Counted from the first letter of the stretch, positions 1 to 15,048 are shown. The stretch is DNA of 64,000 nucleotides from Phoronis australis (GCA_002633005.1 NMRA01000767.1:63866-127865); one strand, 5' to 3'. Notes: generated by a model not told the origin, from the letters alone. Translations and numbers: made by a program.

Positions 1-79
1 TTGAAAGCAATGTCGCAACTTTATCTGGATGACAATTATATCTCCCTTGAGCTCTGTGTCTGCCAACATGTGTAACTGA

Positions 80-180
80 GGTGACAATGTGGCTGTGGTT
101 TGAGCTTCGCATTCCCGTTTGGGAGACCCAGGTTCAAATCCTGGCTTTACTGGCAGACAATCGAGCAATAAAGAGAAGTG
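80..180 (+). mobile_element. tRNA-derived SINE-like remnant
   Basis: A B-box GGTTCAAATCC at 131-141 follows an A-box-like tggctgtggtttgagc at about 90-105, with the tRNA-like bases cttcgcattcccgtttggga between. No convincing cloverleaf closes. Judged a SINE remnant. Confidence 0.4.
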
Positions 181-3100
181 TCTCCTGTTTTGAGCTCGAT
201 CTTACCACTGAAAGTATGCAGGGTCATGAAGGGATTTATGAGGATTTGCTCGTTTGAACGTTAGTTTTGACGTCGTTCAAACTTTAACGACACTAGTCAC
301 TTGGCACTCCCAAATATTGCACACCATCTGAAAGAACTTGATAGCAATTCGTTATTAACATTTGTCCTCTGTGGTGCGAAATAGTCATCTATTGACAAGT
401 TGGTGTAAAAGGTGCTTTTCAAAACCGTGTGTCTTGCGCGCTAGGATGCGTTAAATGTTGGCCTAATGTTTTGAATGTTACTGACAAATTCCCCATTTGC
501 CATTAACAGTGTGTCCACTCGGCTAATTTAGGGCTAATGCTAATGATGTTCCAAGCCAGTGAGTTGCATCTCTGATGAAGATTGCAAACTTTCCTGTGAG
601 TCAGCTACATGTAGACAAGTGCTGACAGTGCACTGGAGAGGGGAGACATGACTGGTATATTAATGTTGAATTCCCGGGGGGTACTCCCTTAGAAGAGGTA
701 CATCAATGATGTTTAATTGAACACCAGTGCTATATTACTGTTGGAGTCTAGGGGGTTACTCCTATAGAAGTATATGGGATGTATCATTTAAAAGGATGAC
801 TTTCACAACCAGTATCCCTACCAATAATGCCTTTTGTGACGAAACTGTTTACTAAAGAATACTTTTTCCAAGAAAACTCCTAACAAAAGGGTTCACTTTA
901 AGAGTTCTCAACTCTTCAATAGGTTCCCTTTTGAACAACACAGTCTATTTATTGAATATGTGCAATCACATTTGACATCTCTTTTTATGCCATTCAACAA
1001 TCCAAGAATCCATACAAAAGATTAGGTTTATGGAATTACCTCCAAAACATGGGTGGGTTTCCTGGAACAATACCTAACCAAACGTCAACTTTCCTGGAAG
1101 TTGCCTACAGATGGGTCTACCTGATGGCCCGTTCACAAACTGGTTAAATAGTAGTGTTTTTGATAGCATAGTAATTTGAATGGTTATAAGTGTTACTTTT
1201 GTTGGCAGTTTGAATTCAAGAATGTCATAATTCAAGGGATATACGGTACATGCGCATTGATAAGAGACCTTTGTTTATCATCGCATCGCTGAATTTTTGT
1301 CATATGATATTTTGTCATCAATTCTCGCTTAAAAGTGACGAATGGTGAGGAAACAAACTGTTAGCCGTAGACCAATACGGTAATTTTCCAACTGCGCCTC
1401 TCCCTCCCCCTCCTCAAAATTATAATTGAGGTACCTAGAGCCTGGTTAGAGGTAACCTCTTCCTGACCCACGATGAATCACCATGCTGTAGTACCTGTCT
1501 GCATTCCACATGTCTATTTCATGAAGTGGGAAATGGTTGTTCAGCGGAACATGCAATTTTGTCTGCTCACAAGGCCTTGTGTCACTTATATTCTGAGGTA
1601 GTGTTAGTCGGAGGCTTGTTAGGTTCTTATCCCAATGTCCTCAGTGTGGTTGTACTTTCGATTATTCCGATTATGACCTTTGCCTTATATAATAGGGCCG
1701 TCCTGTATTATGCAGAGACACTCGAATCTCGCTGTATTTACCAACAATGTCGCAATATTCATCAACCACTTTTGTAGCCTCGTGTTTCGTGCCATTGGAG
1801 TTCCACATGTTCTTCGTTGTTTACAATGTTTTACAAGTCACTCCATGTAGTCCTTAACAGTAACACTCACATAATCATCTGAAGTAGAATATGGGTGTGT
1901 TATCTCCCCTTGATATTTGCCTATGCTACCGTATCAAGTTGTGTTCTTTGCTTCTCTCTTACATTCTATGTAATGTTGTACCCTCCCTCATGTTCATTTT
2001 GTATCGAGTAAATGTTACTGAGCAAAGGTGGACATGACAGAGTTGCTTTGATTCCTAGTCAAGGTCCGCGTGTTCAGTGGAGAGTGGGGAGTGAGTGGAA
2101 CAAAAAGTGTGTTATTTGGCAGACAAGGAGCTCTCTAGTGTTCTGAAACCACTAAAGCTACACAAATATATGTTATCATTTAAAAAGTCTTCAAGCTGCA
2201 TTTCGCCCCGTTTTGTAGCAGACTAAAAATAAAAATTGTTATTAGGCCTTTTACATTCTTAAAATCGGTATCCTTAAATATTCCTTACAATGACGGCATT
2301 CTATTTTGTTACTATCTCAAGCCACTGGCAATTCGTACATGTGCCATTTCCAAATTTGCAGTTTTAGATTTGTCTTGCCCAATTAAGTCTGAAGCATGCT
2401 CTTGAGTCACTAATGGTTTCTATGTTCTTGTTGGTTACCAAAGTGTGTCAATTTGTTGTTTTGAGTCACTTTTTTATCCATGAAACCATGTACCGTATAC
2501 GATGTGATGAAATTTAGGTGGCATAGAATACGAAAGAGAGAGAGCACATGTCAATGTATAGACAAATGTGTATAGTGCTGCACCCTTGTGGAAATTTCAG
2601 TGGTTGACATTCAGCTCTCTCTCTGCCAAACCACTTGATTTATTTTCATGAAATTTTGTGTTCATTTCTCCGTCGTAGATGAGACGACTCCCTGTAATTT
2701 TGGGACATATTGTCTGTAGTGCTAAGTGTTGTCCATCTTGCTATCTAACAAACCGATTGATGTTTGTGCAATTCAACTCTTTGCGCCCTCTAGAGGCTCT
2801 TTTAAATTTACTAGCATAGCCCCCTCTAGCGAATGTTTAAAATAATGATCGTCTTTGTATCTAAGCTGACTGTGGTCCTCGTGGTTGGTGTTTTTGTACT
2901 TTATATACCTACCCATGAAATGTGAATTGACCACTCGTGATTCAAGAAAGTTGTCGACCAGTATTTGGTTTCTTGATTTATGCATTTAAACCAGTACCGT
3001 TTAACCTTGTGTGCAAGGTGTGGATTGTTAGCTTTTAAATGTTCCCACAAAATGGGTTATTTTGCCTTTTAGGACATGCAACACGGGCTGAATAGTTTTC

Positions 3101-4619
3101 TTTTGTTTTACTATTTATTGAATGTTTTCTTGTACTGTTGTCTGGCAACCATTATTTTATGGACTGTTAAGTCAAATATAAGGCTGATACTACCGTATTT
3201 TAAAATTTCCCTTAAAATGATAAGTTTCACCTGTAAGGTCTTGACCACAATAATATGAGCATTTACGGAATGAGAAGGTGGTCTTTGCAGTTTTATGTTG
3301 GTGTAGAAGTGTGGCTAAATTACTAATTAGTCTGATTCTGATCTTGGCATTGTTTGGTTACCTGGCGTTCACTCATATCCCAAGGCTACTAGTCAGCTTG
3401 GCTTTGACTAGTTGTTAATTGTGTGCAGGTGTGCTGGCTGTGAGAAACATGCAAGTTACAGTATGAGTGTCTGTAGATGTTTAACAATCTAAGTATGGCT
3501 TGTCTGGTTCCTGCTCGTACCTGGCCTACAGTCTAGGTTGTTTCTCTCAGCTTTGCAATGAGTACTGAGTTTGATCTCCATGAAATATTAGGTCAAGTTT
3601 AACTCTGATTTAAATGCATTTTGGACACAAAATGAACTTACCAGGTGTACATATGAGCTGTTTTCCTATGTATTTCAGAAAAAAAATAAAATTAAAATTA
3701 AATTAATTCCATAAACATCCTTGTCCCCAAAGATTCCTGCTGACAGCTTGAATACTTATTTTTGTCACTCCTATTGGCAGGCACTGAAACTATGCTTCTT
3801 TTAATTGAGTCAACAAACTGTGGTAACTCCTGAGTGAAAATTGTTTACCGATACTAGTTTAGGAAACTTTGATGAAATGTAATTTGTGTCTCAATGCAAA
3901 AATGTTTTGGATTAAAGATTAGCGGAAAAAATAATGGTATTACTTTGGCTAAATTTTACACAGTAAGGTCACTTAGTGGTCACTTGCTGTAGGTGGTTGT
4001 TTATCCATTTATTTATTGAAAGTGAGGGGGGGGGCCTCTTCAGTGACAGCACTTCTTTCCAACAGGACCCAAGAAGATTCTAATGCTAACCTGCTTTATA
4101 TTCTGTTGTTTGGTCTCTTTTCAACTTTGGAATAGAAATTGAATATTCTACCAGGTCATCAATGGAGTCTGAAAGTAAAGTAATTGCTGTCATATCGGGA
4201 TGTCTTTAACCAAGGAGAATTGAAAGTATCCCTGGGGGACTGTGCAGTGCAAGGAATAGTGGAGAAAGGACAGGCATAGTGCTCTTTGTAGTTGTTAGTG
4301 ATATGTTCCAACTACAAGTCATACTTGTTACATCAAGTCTAGTTTGAGAGCCATGCTTGGTTCAACAACCATTTTCTTTAATACAGGTGAATCTGTCTTG
4401 CTGTTTTCTGTGCCTCAACTTGAAAGGACTTGTTAATCTATGTCTAGACTGTCTATGTTAGAAATAAGGACATGCCAATCATGGGAAGGGACTGTCAGTT
4501 TAACTTAAGAAGTCATCTATGTTGTAGCCAGTCATGTTTAATAAGATGGTCACACACCTCATAAGGTGATTACAGCTTACTGCTACCCAGGGATATTACC
4601 AGAATCCTGTTCAGTAGAC

Positions 4620-4790
4620 TGTGTGTCCGCCTTAAGTGAGAGCATGACTGTGTTGGCCTAAAATGAGACCTAATGTGTTGGCCTTAATTGAGATTGTCTG
4701 TTGGCCTTAAGTGAGAGTGTGTGTTGGCCTAAAGTGAGATTGTGTGTTGGCCAAAAGTGTGAGTGTGTGTTGGCCTTAAGTGAAAGATCA
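4620..4790 (+). repeat. Minisatellite, tgttggccttaagtgaga-type units
   Basis: Six or more units of roughly 22-30 bp built on tgttggcct[t/a]aagtgagagtgtg, with variable spacing. The minus-strand open frame across it (repeated LTLGQHT-like peptide) is judged an artefact. Confidence 0.85.
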
Positions 4791-6300
4791 GCATAAAACC
4801 ATAGCAAGACACCCATACATTTGTGTGCACAGTTAGGTATAATTAGTACACAAACTTGCACTTTAAAATTTCAAGTTTACCAACTTAAGCATTTCAGCAC
4901 TTAGATCATTTTCAACTGCACTAACAAAAAGTTGAGCGCACTGACAATTTGGTAAGCTCAAATTTTTAAACTGTCTGCTCATATTTTTGTACTACAAACT
5001 TGCAAGTGCACTTGCAAGTTTGTGTATTCATGCAACTGATCCTATCAGCAAATATTTGGGTTGTTTAAATGATTGCTTCAATTCCAAAATGGTGTCCAGG
5101 AAGACACTTATTCAAATCAGTGTACATATTGCCATTTTGACTTGAGGCAAGTTGTTGAAATAAAAATTATGAATCTTTGATAATCTAAGAAATATCATCA
5201 TATGTTTGGCTGTTTTGGAAGTATCATAAAACAAAGAATGTCCTCTGTAATCAATATAGAATCAATATATAGTAATCTAACATCATTTAATTATGTATTT
5301 CTATATCAAATTTACAAGAATTACCATCTACAATGTTGTGGTATATATCTCCGTGTTCTTCCCATGTGTACTGCTACAAATCATTGTTGCTGCTGACATT
5401 GTATTTAGCCACGCCAGACGTCCAAACAAACTAGCGATGGTGAGCAATCACGAAGTGCTCACAAGCACTCGCTATCTTATATCTGTTCAAGAAGCGAGTG
5501 TCATGAGCGCTCTCTATATTGACCGGCCTCTACCCACTTCACCAGCCAAAATCCAATGAAATTCAATCAGTTTGACCATAGTAAAACTGAAGCCCTAGCC
5601 TAAACATGAACACCAAGTAGGATGTCATTGATCAGTTGCTGCTGAGTAATAACAGCCCTGATTAATGGTAGAAATCATAGACTTCCTGTCTCTCAACATA
5701 ACTGTTGGCAATTGACTTAATTCCCGCATGGAAACCTTCAGTTGAGATTTATGTATCAGTTGCATTTTGGTAGACCTATTTGCAACATATCAGTGCATTC
5801 TAAACAGCCTTGCTACGATTACTAGATTTACATGAGTGGTGTTGTAGTGGTTTAACTGGGTGTGTACCTCACATGGCACAAGAACTGGTGATTGCGGAGG
5901 CTTTACAGTCTACACTCAATTACTGCTGAGAAATACCAGTAAAATATCGAGAGCAAAAGTACCGGTTTTCTCAACACTCCTTGGCAAATTTACTGATGTG
6001 TAGTATGTTGAAATACTTGCGCGTTGTCTTTATATTCAGCTTTTTGAGAACACTGTCTTCACTGGCACATGGACAAAATGAACCACAGTGTTAGGTTATG
6101 CATTTGTTGTCTTCAAGTATACTAGTTTGAACTGTTAAGTTGATGGGAAGAGCAGTTTCAATTGGCTTCAGTAACGCGAACACTCAGAGCAATGAGCTAT
6201 ACCAGGAGTATATCTCATTGCTCAGGGTTAGGTTTTGGAAAGTATTGATTAAAATACTGTTTAAAGTGCAGTAGCAATGAGGGAGCATTGCTTTGTGTTT

Positions 6301-6432
6301 ATGCTTGAGTAGTGCTGTGCTGTGTGAATGATTACCTAAGTGTTGTACCAGTGGCACATAGCACATACATGCTTGAGTAGTGCTGTGCTGTGTGAATGAT
6401 TACCTAAGTGTTGTACCAGTGACACATAGCCT
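6301..6432 (+). repeat. 68-bp tandem duplication
   Basis: The block atgcttgagtagtgctgtgc and the following bases through gcacatagc occurs at 6301 and 6369, almost identical. Confidence 0.92.
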
Positions 6433-9340
6433 GTACAGGACTACACCTCTGATTCTCAGCTCTGTGTTGATTGGAGTCTCACACCACATTTGTCTGACTG
6501 TTCACACTAACCATAATGAGCTATCTTAATGACCTGTTTGTTTATATACAATTGTCCTCAGTTTACAGGCTTATTTCAACATCAGACAGCTGGACTTCTG
6601 TCAGGGAAACTGATTGTGTTTAGAGTGTTGGTTAACATTCCAAGTCCTTTGATGTTCCTTAAAGTACATCCATGGTTACATAATACCCACACAATGCAGT
6701 CAATCACCTGGTTCTTGAATTTTAAAGCAGGTTGTGTTTAGGCCCTGTCAAGCACCAGACCAATGAATTCCAAACTTGGGCATCAGATCTTAAAACCACT
6801 TTTTTGATTGAGCAAACAGCTGAATTATATATTTTAGAAAATATTTGAATTCTCCCCCCGTAAAAATATGACATTGTACGCCAACTCCATTTACTTCAGT
6901 TGGGTGTAAATGGCTTGTATCTGGCTTGTGGCATGACTCTAATATTGACATGAACTACTCTAGTCAAGTGCAAGCCAGCTTTGAATGGTCGTGTGCTATT
7001 TTTACTTATGTACTTTGGGTTATCCGGAACTCTTAACCTAATCCCTCATGCAAGTATATGCCTTTGATGGAATGAGAGGCTGATGGCAAAATATGGTCTT
7101 TATTGTGTAGTAGTTGTTAATTGATTTAAGAATTACTATCAAATGACATGAGGAAGTGATGCCGTTGGCATTGGCGTCATAACACTTGGACGGATGTGAA
7201 CTATGAAGTCTGCCTACATTTGTGTCGTGTGTGTTCTAATACCTGTTTTCAAACTTGATTTAACCGTAGTATTGCCCCTAGCAGAACTGTGAGCAGTAGC
7301 ATGTATTGGCAGCTTAACTTATTGTTCTGTCCTGGACAGTGAGCTTTTTGAATAAACGTTGAATTAAAGGCCAAACATTAAAGAAACTTCTTGATTTTCA
7401 CCATTGAACATTGCTACATTTCGTTTCCTTAGTTAATACACGGACGATTCGTTCGCGGTCGCTAACCCGACCCAGTTTTTATACTCTTGCGGCGTGGTGT
7501 GAGCCAATCGGATGAGATTAGACTACTGTGGGAATAAAAGTGAACTGAGTGGAGCTGTCTCAAACATGCAAATATGAACTCAAGAGAGTTGTTTGAGGCT
7601 TGACACTTGACAGATTTTCCTTTCAAGGAGTAAAAGCCGTAGACAATGCTGGGAAGAACGACTTTGTGATTTGTTTTAAATCAAAATACGTCACATGTTA
7701 TAGCTCGCCAGCTCGCTAAATGTCGCGCGAGTGTAAAAATTCGTTGAGAGACTGCACTGATTTGACTGTAGCCAGAGAGACAAATCTAGCCACTATGGTG
7801 GGTGGGTAATGTAAATGACCCTCCGAGTCGAGAACTTGTGACTAGAGGCTGTGCCACCACTGTCACTCTGACCACAGGCCTCATGGGTGCTGACTTTTTG
7901 ACGGGAATCACCGTCAACTGACACAGTGTCAGAGTCTGACTACATTCCTACAATGTCATGTGGGTTTGAGCCCTGATCATACAGGGCCATTGGAGGGGAG
8001 TCACAGCAAGCAGATACACTGCTGTGTGCAGATAGACCACTGTCTACGTATACACCGCCGGATAAACTGTTGTCAGCGTCAAAAACACTTGTGTTCGCTT
8101 CGCAGCTGTCTTAGTTTCAGTAAACTTACTCCACTAAGGTGGGTGGAGGCATTTTACAATTTCGATTCGGGATAATATGTATACGCCAAGTAGTCCAAGT
8201 AAAGAAGAATGCGTGTTCAATTTCCGTCTTTCAATCACTAGTGCGCAAGCATTCTGGCGCAGAATGCCACTATTGTAATTTCCTCGTTCTTGCTCATGAA
8301 ATCAAAATTTCATGTCAGGCTTTACAAGCATGAACATATTAACAACTTGTTCATAAGGCCCTTCATGACCCCAGACTGAGAGGGATTTCCCAGTAATCAA
8401 TTGATCTTAAACATGCCACAGTATCATGGTTCACTGCCCTGTTAGAGATGGTATCACTGCTTTCATTGGACACCTGGATATGCCTTATTCTGCTGGTGAT
8501 GATCCTCTGATGGCAAACCCTCATCAACCATGACTGTATACCAGGCCACTAAATTGTACCGGGGGTTGGACGTCAACTATGATCGGTCTTACTCGTGTGG
8601 AATTTGAAGTTTGTTCTAAGCATGCTATGTGCTATGCACTGGGCAATTTTTTAGTTGAGTCTCGGGTCATTTTTTGTCATCTTTGATAGAGGGTTCTGGC
8701 TCTGGTGTGGGTAAATTTATACATCTGTGGAGCTAAGGAAGTTTTTTTAAGTGAAAGTCACATTACTTCTATTTTCTTGTTTTTGGGGTATTGAATTCAC
8801 TGTTGTTGTATGCAGTAGTGGAAGACTAGGTGGTGCTCACAGTATAGTCACTAGTAAAAGCAATGTAAATGGTCGCTTTAAGCACTGTATGGACCCTAGA
8901 AGTACATGTTCCTGCTAGCTTGATTGATGTGGGGATGTGGCCAAGTGAACAGTTCCAGTTTGTATGAGCAGTGTTGCCTGAGGCACTGGGGATTTGAAAT
9001 ATTGAGAGTGTGCTGTGTTGCACTGTTTTGTCTGAGGTCAACTGAAGCATTGATTTATCATTAAGCATTTAATTATCTGCTGTGGTCAGCAAGTCTACTG
9101 GAGCTAAGCTTGATGGAGGACTCTGGCTATTAAATAAAACCGCTTTATCACAAGCTTATTTAGGAGAGGTTTTAGCAATACAAGGGTGCCTGGTTTTTCA
9201 CATACTTTGTGACGCGCAATGGACAGGTATTTTTACACCACTGATGGTCCATCGTCCACTTGGAATACTGAAATTTGACAAAAATTTGTAAAATCGTCAT
9301 TTTTATGATTAATAGGAAGCCTTCTTTATGAAACCAATAA

Positions 9341-9588
9341 ATGGCCACAGATTGGCATGAATTATTGGACCATTATATGGCCACATATTCTCATGAGTTA
9401 TAAACACCATTACACGACCACAGATTCTCATGAGTTATAAACACCATTACACGACCACAGATTCTCATGAGTTATAAACACCATTACACGACCACAGATT
9501 CTCATGAGTTATAAACACCATTACATGACCACAGATTCTTGTGAGTTATAAACACCATTACACGACCACAGATTCTCATAACTTTATA
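9341..9588 (+). repeat. 37-bp minisatellite
   Basis: About six units of tctcatgagttataaacacc plus attacacgaccacagat with period 37, first and last units degenerate. Units are contiguous without unique spacers, so this is not CRISPR-like. Confidence 0.93.
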
Positions 9589-10585
9589 AAAAATTTCACA
9601 TGTTCCTCCTTCTCTTGGAAAATGATTAAATTTTGAATTTTCGATTTTTCTGTGTTAAGAATCAACAAGTAGTGAATGGTTTGACGGGGCAGGGGGATTG
9701 AATTGTGTGACACATTGGCAAGGGTGTTGTGTGTCTAGTAAATAATATACGAGGTGTTTGTTCATGATTGAGCATTTTTGGCAAATATTATGGGTAGTGT
9801 GTAAATGTACCTTTTTGAATGGGTCTCTATGTATATACTGGTAAATATTTATGGTTGACATGTTTGACAGTTTCTCTGACTTGAGGTACTGTTTACTGTT
9901 AATTCAGGACCCTGCCTTCACTAACTGGTTGAAATGCTCCTCAGCACTTGAGCTCACATTGTGAAACTGTTAATGTTTTTGCTACTCAGGTGAACTGGTA
10001 AAAATGTCTAGTTTGGGACAACAAAAATATTTATTTTGCACAAGATCGGAGCTTGTGCCAAGTTTTAGAACTAGGCAGTATTGGCCATGCCAAATTTAAT
10101 AATTGAAATCATTTACCTGGTAACACAGTATGGGATAGGCATAAAAACACATGGCTTTGACTGCTATTTTTGATGATCTTATGGACTACCAAATCTTCTC
10201 AGACTTGGACAAAACACTGTGTCCGATATTTGAGATACATGACCACTGCTGAAATCACTCATGTCCCATTCTCCAGACTAAAAATAATTTTTTTTTCTTG
10301 AATTTGGATGTCCCACATTTTAGGAACTCCTAAACTGGATAATTTTCACTGTAGTATTAAATGTGACTATGACTTAAATCTACTTGTCACTGAACTGAAC
10401 TGCCATCTTGGAGTCTAACATGGAATTAGATCTCTCATCTTACAACTTCGCAAGCTTCTCCACTCACACTAGTTTTGTTTTCGCACCAATTTTAAAGCCA
10501 GGTTATAAGTTGTTATTGCTACCTTTCACACCAAGAGGTTTTACAATTCAAACCCAAGTTCACAAATTGTTATAACATCTATAGT

Positions 10586-10975
10586 GCCATTTACACTACA
10601 AAAGTTGACACGGATCAGCTTGTACGGAGCAAGATGTTCCAGCGCAAGTATGTGTGTAAATGGGAATGATGCTGAGCAAATTGACATCGTGAAGTACAGC
10701 AATTTGTGCTCGATCATCTTGCTCTGTCCGGTATATGTATGAATGCGAAATTGGGGTAAGGCCGAAAGATCATATCTATTGCGCTTGTGCTATGACCTAC
10801 ATACGGGTTCTCTGTCTCTGCAACTCGCGCTATTTGAAAACCTGCACATGTGCGTTCCACTCTCCAGTGTACAATTTCCATCTTGCCACAGTTAGGTGTG
10901 TGTGTAAACGGACACTTGACACTGATCAATTTGCTCGGTGTCAGTTGCACCGGGCTAAAAGTTGATGACTAAACG
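10586..10975. mobile_element. Probable fold-back repeat element
   Basis: Contains internally complementary blocks, for example cggagcaagatg near 10625 against catcttgctctgtccg near 10720, and tgacacggatcag near 10607 against ttgacactgatca near 10915. The boundaries are uncertain. Overlapping open frames on both strands are by-products of the palindromic structure. Confidence 0.35.
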
Positions 10976-12684
10976 GGACTTATTAAGTATAATGACCATT
11001 TTCACTGGGTTATAACTGTTCACACTGGATTATAGCCTTTGAAACTGCTTCCTAAAGCTTTCTCACCAGATGTAACTGCAGCAACTTTTGCAACTGATTT
11101 TAGCTGTTCTCATTGAAAGTTACAACAGGTTTGATGAGAACATTACGTACGAGGCAATGACAAGTAAATATTCTCTTTTATATTATTATCATTTGACATT
11201 TTAACTGAATATTAAATTTTCCTATTTTTCTTTTCACTTTTTACTCCACTTTTCATGACTTGTTCAAACCAGTCACAAATCATCCAGTTGCCCTAACACA
11301 TTGGTGAGACACAGTTTATCTATGCTTGTTCATCTCTGATGTGATCAGATAAATGTCAGTCTGGAGATAAACTTGGGTTGTTACCCTGTTATTATTGCTC
11401 TGTGGTATTATTGCTGGTGTGGAGGATATCATCTTTAGGTCACCAGTTGTTGATGGAAGAGTGTTTGTTTATCATAGTCAATTCAAGAACATGCTTTGTG
11501 AATGAATACAATGATTAAATAATCAATGTGAGTGAAAAAAGGCTCCTCATTTCATTCTGTGAGCTCTGGCTTGGAAACTGTTTGCTTCTCCACTGTTGGT
11601 TGGTTTTGGTAGACCTGTTTTAATTCATTATTCACTGTTGATGATGAGATAAAATCTGGATAGAATGAGTTAGTGAACACAGGCTGACTAATGTGCTTGG
11701 TTAGGGTTCAAATAACATGTAAAATAGACCCAAGTAAATGAGCCTAAAATGAACTGATTGAAAAGATAATAAATAAAATAAATTAGTATAAAATTAGTTA
11801 ATATGTACAATTTGATGAATAAATAACATAAAATAGAGTAAAATAGTGATTAGCTGAGGCCTACAGTAACGAACCACGCACAAAGTTCCTGACTGCTGAA
11901 TGCCCATCTTTGTATTTTTCTTTTTTTGTGAATATCCATGTTCTGTCATAGTACTCAATGGCATAGTGCCTACACTGAAAAAAATATGTTCAACTGGTTT
12001 ACTTTTTGATTTGCAAAATTAAGTGTAGTGAACAGTATGTGAAGCTGATCTGTAAATAATAGATTTAGTACAAATACATTGACTAATTTACCATTATTTT
12101 GTCTTAAAGATGCAAATTATTTAGATCATGCTGGTACAGTAAGAGAAAAATTTTTTTGTTCAAGTTGCATTCTCTATGATTAATGTCCTAAATGTGTATT
12201 GCGTACATGTTACAAGGCCCTTGATTCTGGGGGCCCCGAATACCATCCTCATTGCCTCCCTTAAACATTTAAAAATCCTGCAATATTTCCTTCACCTGGC
12301 TTAAAAGTTCCCCTCGTACGACAAAAATGGAGAACTGGATCCGGATTAGTTTATTGCTAGAGTAGGGGTGTTCACATGGTATTTAGGAGAGAAAGTCATC
12401 CATGGGATTTCCCAGTTCATTACTTAACACCCCTACTAAGAAAAATACCCGTTCTACATTCTGGAGATGCAAGAGACTGGTGAGAATAGCCTATGTGTTC
12501 ACATGCTTTGCTTGTAATGCATGGCAATGTCTCAGCATAGATTTTTATGATTTCACATTTTTGAACAATTCTCGTGTCTTTGGAATTCAATCATGAAGGG
12601 TTGGCAATTAGGGACAATGGAACTGGTGTTGTCTGGAGGGGTTTCCCTCATGCTGGGGTTTCCCTCATACTATCAGATTTCATA

Positions 12685-13095
12685 AGTGCCGTCCACACAC
12701 AGATTTACATCGGAACAAGTTACTCCTGGAACGAGTTGTCGCTAGGTTTCAGTGCTGTGTAGACGCTATTTAAATTGATTGAACTTACCCCACATAAATG
12801 CGACAAAGTTACTCCACCTAATCAAGGTGTTGTAATTTGTTCTAAGGTAACTCACACTACTTCTAATCACTGTGTGGCCACAAACCTGGGAAGGCAGAAG
12901 TAATTATCAGCTGCAGTTATATACAGACTGGTCTTCTCTTGGATGCCGCGTTCACATTAAGTTTCATTGTCACACACAAAGCGACAACTTCCACCTTACC
13001 TTAGTTATCGAATATGTACGTGTGAACACTCCACTAAGGTGGGGTAAGTTGCACTAGTGCAAGTTGTTCTATGGTAAGCTGTATGTGGACGGGAC
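12685..13095. mobile_element. Possible fold-back repeat remnants
   Basis: Inverted blocks gtccacacacag / ctgtgtagac (12690-12765) and cttccaccttaccttag / ctaaggtggggtaag (about 12988-13050), with cgtgtgaacac and gcgttcacatt pairing. Resembles decayed small DNA transposons; the ends are not resolved. Confidence 0.3.
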
Positions 13096-13620
13096 TCTAT
13101 AGATATCTTTCTTCTTAGTTTAGTAATGGCCTAGGTAATACATCGCCTTAACTTAGGCATGAAGCCTGAGGGACAATGACCTCATAATTGGAATGCTCAG
13201 CTGATTTACTTGCATGTGATTAACAACATCAAGTATACTGTCAATATGTCAGGAAACCACTACCTTTGATTAAAATTTGTTTATAAATACACTGGGAAAA
13301 GTAGGATTATCTCCCCTTGAGTACTTTGTCATTAATATGCAAATTATGCAAGTCATATGTGTTGTGTAGGTAGTAACGCAATAATTTGGTATAACACATC
13401 TATTGCTTGTTGAAGAGATGATAACTATATATAATATGGAAATACTAGTAAATAGGTCTATACACTAGGGAGTCCTTTGTCACACTGACTATACGTAGAG
13501 TCTAAGTGAGTCATCTCTGAGACTGGTGGCTTCAATGTTCGTGGTTGGCTCAACTTTGCATTTGCATGTTACCATGACTATTGTGACGTGCCGCGGCAAT
13601 TGTCCCACTCCAATAGAAGG

Positions 13621-13666
13621 TACGGGGGCAGGGGGGGGGGGGAGAACGGGGGGGAAGGGGGGTGGT
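13621..13666 (+). repeat. Poly-G-rich tract
   Basis: Four long G runs (including one of about 12 and one of 7-8) separated by a few bases: sequence capable of forming a G-quadruplex on the plus strand. No gene is evident next to it. Confidence 0.8.
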
Positions 13667-13989
13667 TGTTATGCCAACCACACACCGTTAGAAGGTATCA
13701 GGTGCCTCTTCGAAAACCTTTTGCATATGGCGAGCATTCTAGAGCTGACCGTCTGAAAGGTGATACGTCCAGTTGCCAATGCATGACAACTTTTAGAGGT
13801 GTTGAGTATGGTGACGATCCTTTGGAGTATGCGGTTTCTTCACGCGGATAGAATCGCCAGTTTTGTAGGATCCTCTGATAGAATTGTAAGTTTAAAGGTT
13901 CGAAGAATATTAAAAAGGCCAAACTTCATTGATAAATAGAATTTACTGGCCTTTCTGGTTTTCAGAATGTTTCCCTGAGTGCCTCAAAT

Positions 13990-14039
13990 TTATCGCAAGG
14001 TCCTGGTGATAATTATCGCAAGGTCCTGGTGATAATTAT
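13990..14039 (+). repeat. 24-bp tandem duplication
   Basis: Two copies of ttatcgcaaggtcctggtga + taa in direct succession. Confidence 0.9.
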
Positions 14040-15048
14040 GGGTGGGCAAGTTGTGCAACTGAGAACTACCAACATTGCCTCCTACAGGGTTGATGGAACA
14101 ACTTGCAGGCCTGTTATGTGCTTAGGAAGTTCAAAGTTTGAAATGTCCCATGTAAGGGAATTAGAACTAATGAAAGTCTTCTGAAATTAAATTGAGATTA
14201 GCTGGACCTCAAGTAACCTGTCTATGTGATGTTTGATTATAACTTGGGCATTAAAGAGAAAATGACTCTTGACAGACGCATGCCTCTATTTGGAAAATTT
14301 CATCTACTACAAAACTATAAATCGGCAAGCCTATGTATTGTGGAGGTGTTGCCAGCTTGTAAACATCATCAGACATTCCTGAAAACTTAGATAGGCAGGC
14401 AAGTGTGATGACGCGCATGGCATCGCTTATAGTGCATGATGATATCTCATGCAGTAATGTCTTGTTTTCACAAACTTCTTGGGTCTATGGAGTGCAAATC
14501 TGACGTTTAAGGTGATTAGGTTTAACTTCAGAATCCTCAGATAACCTGTGCCTTAAGAATCATGGCAAAAGATTTTGTTTATGTATTCACTTGAACTCAA
14601 TCTAATGTTTTGTTTTTGTATGATGATTGTTAAGTCATGCTTGTGTCTAAAACATGTTGTAGTGGACCCATACCTTGCTTTTAGTTTTGCTGAACTCAGT
14701 AGTTGAAAGCTGTTTTGCACCTAATTGTTTACTAGTCACTAAGATTTCTGTGATGTCACCGCATATTTATGAGCCAAACAACCATCTCATAATGCATTTG
14801 TCAAATGGCAGCAGCACAGTAGAGATGAAGTACTCGAATTCATGAAGTTCTCTTGGCCCATTTGAAATAAAGTCTTGTTTTTTCGCGCTATATGAAAATC
14901 TACGTACAAACTATTTTTAAATTTGTTTCCTGTTTACTCTAAGAATGTTGCCATCTTTAACGATTATTAACTTTCGCAGTCACTTAACTAATCCTGGTTA
15001 CTGCATATTACCAGTTCAATAAAGTCTGTCTACAGCATACCTACTGGC

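Noticed and set aside
9341-9588. Regular 37-bp repeats as a CRISPR array
   Set aside because: No unique spacers; contiguous minisatellite in an animal genome.
13526-13851. Two overlapping Gly/Arg-rich open frames
   Set aside because: Composition comes from the poly-G tract.
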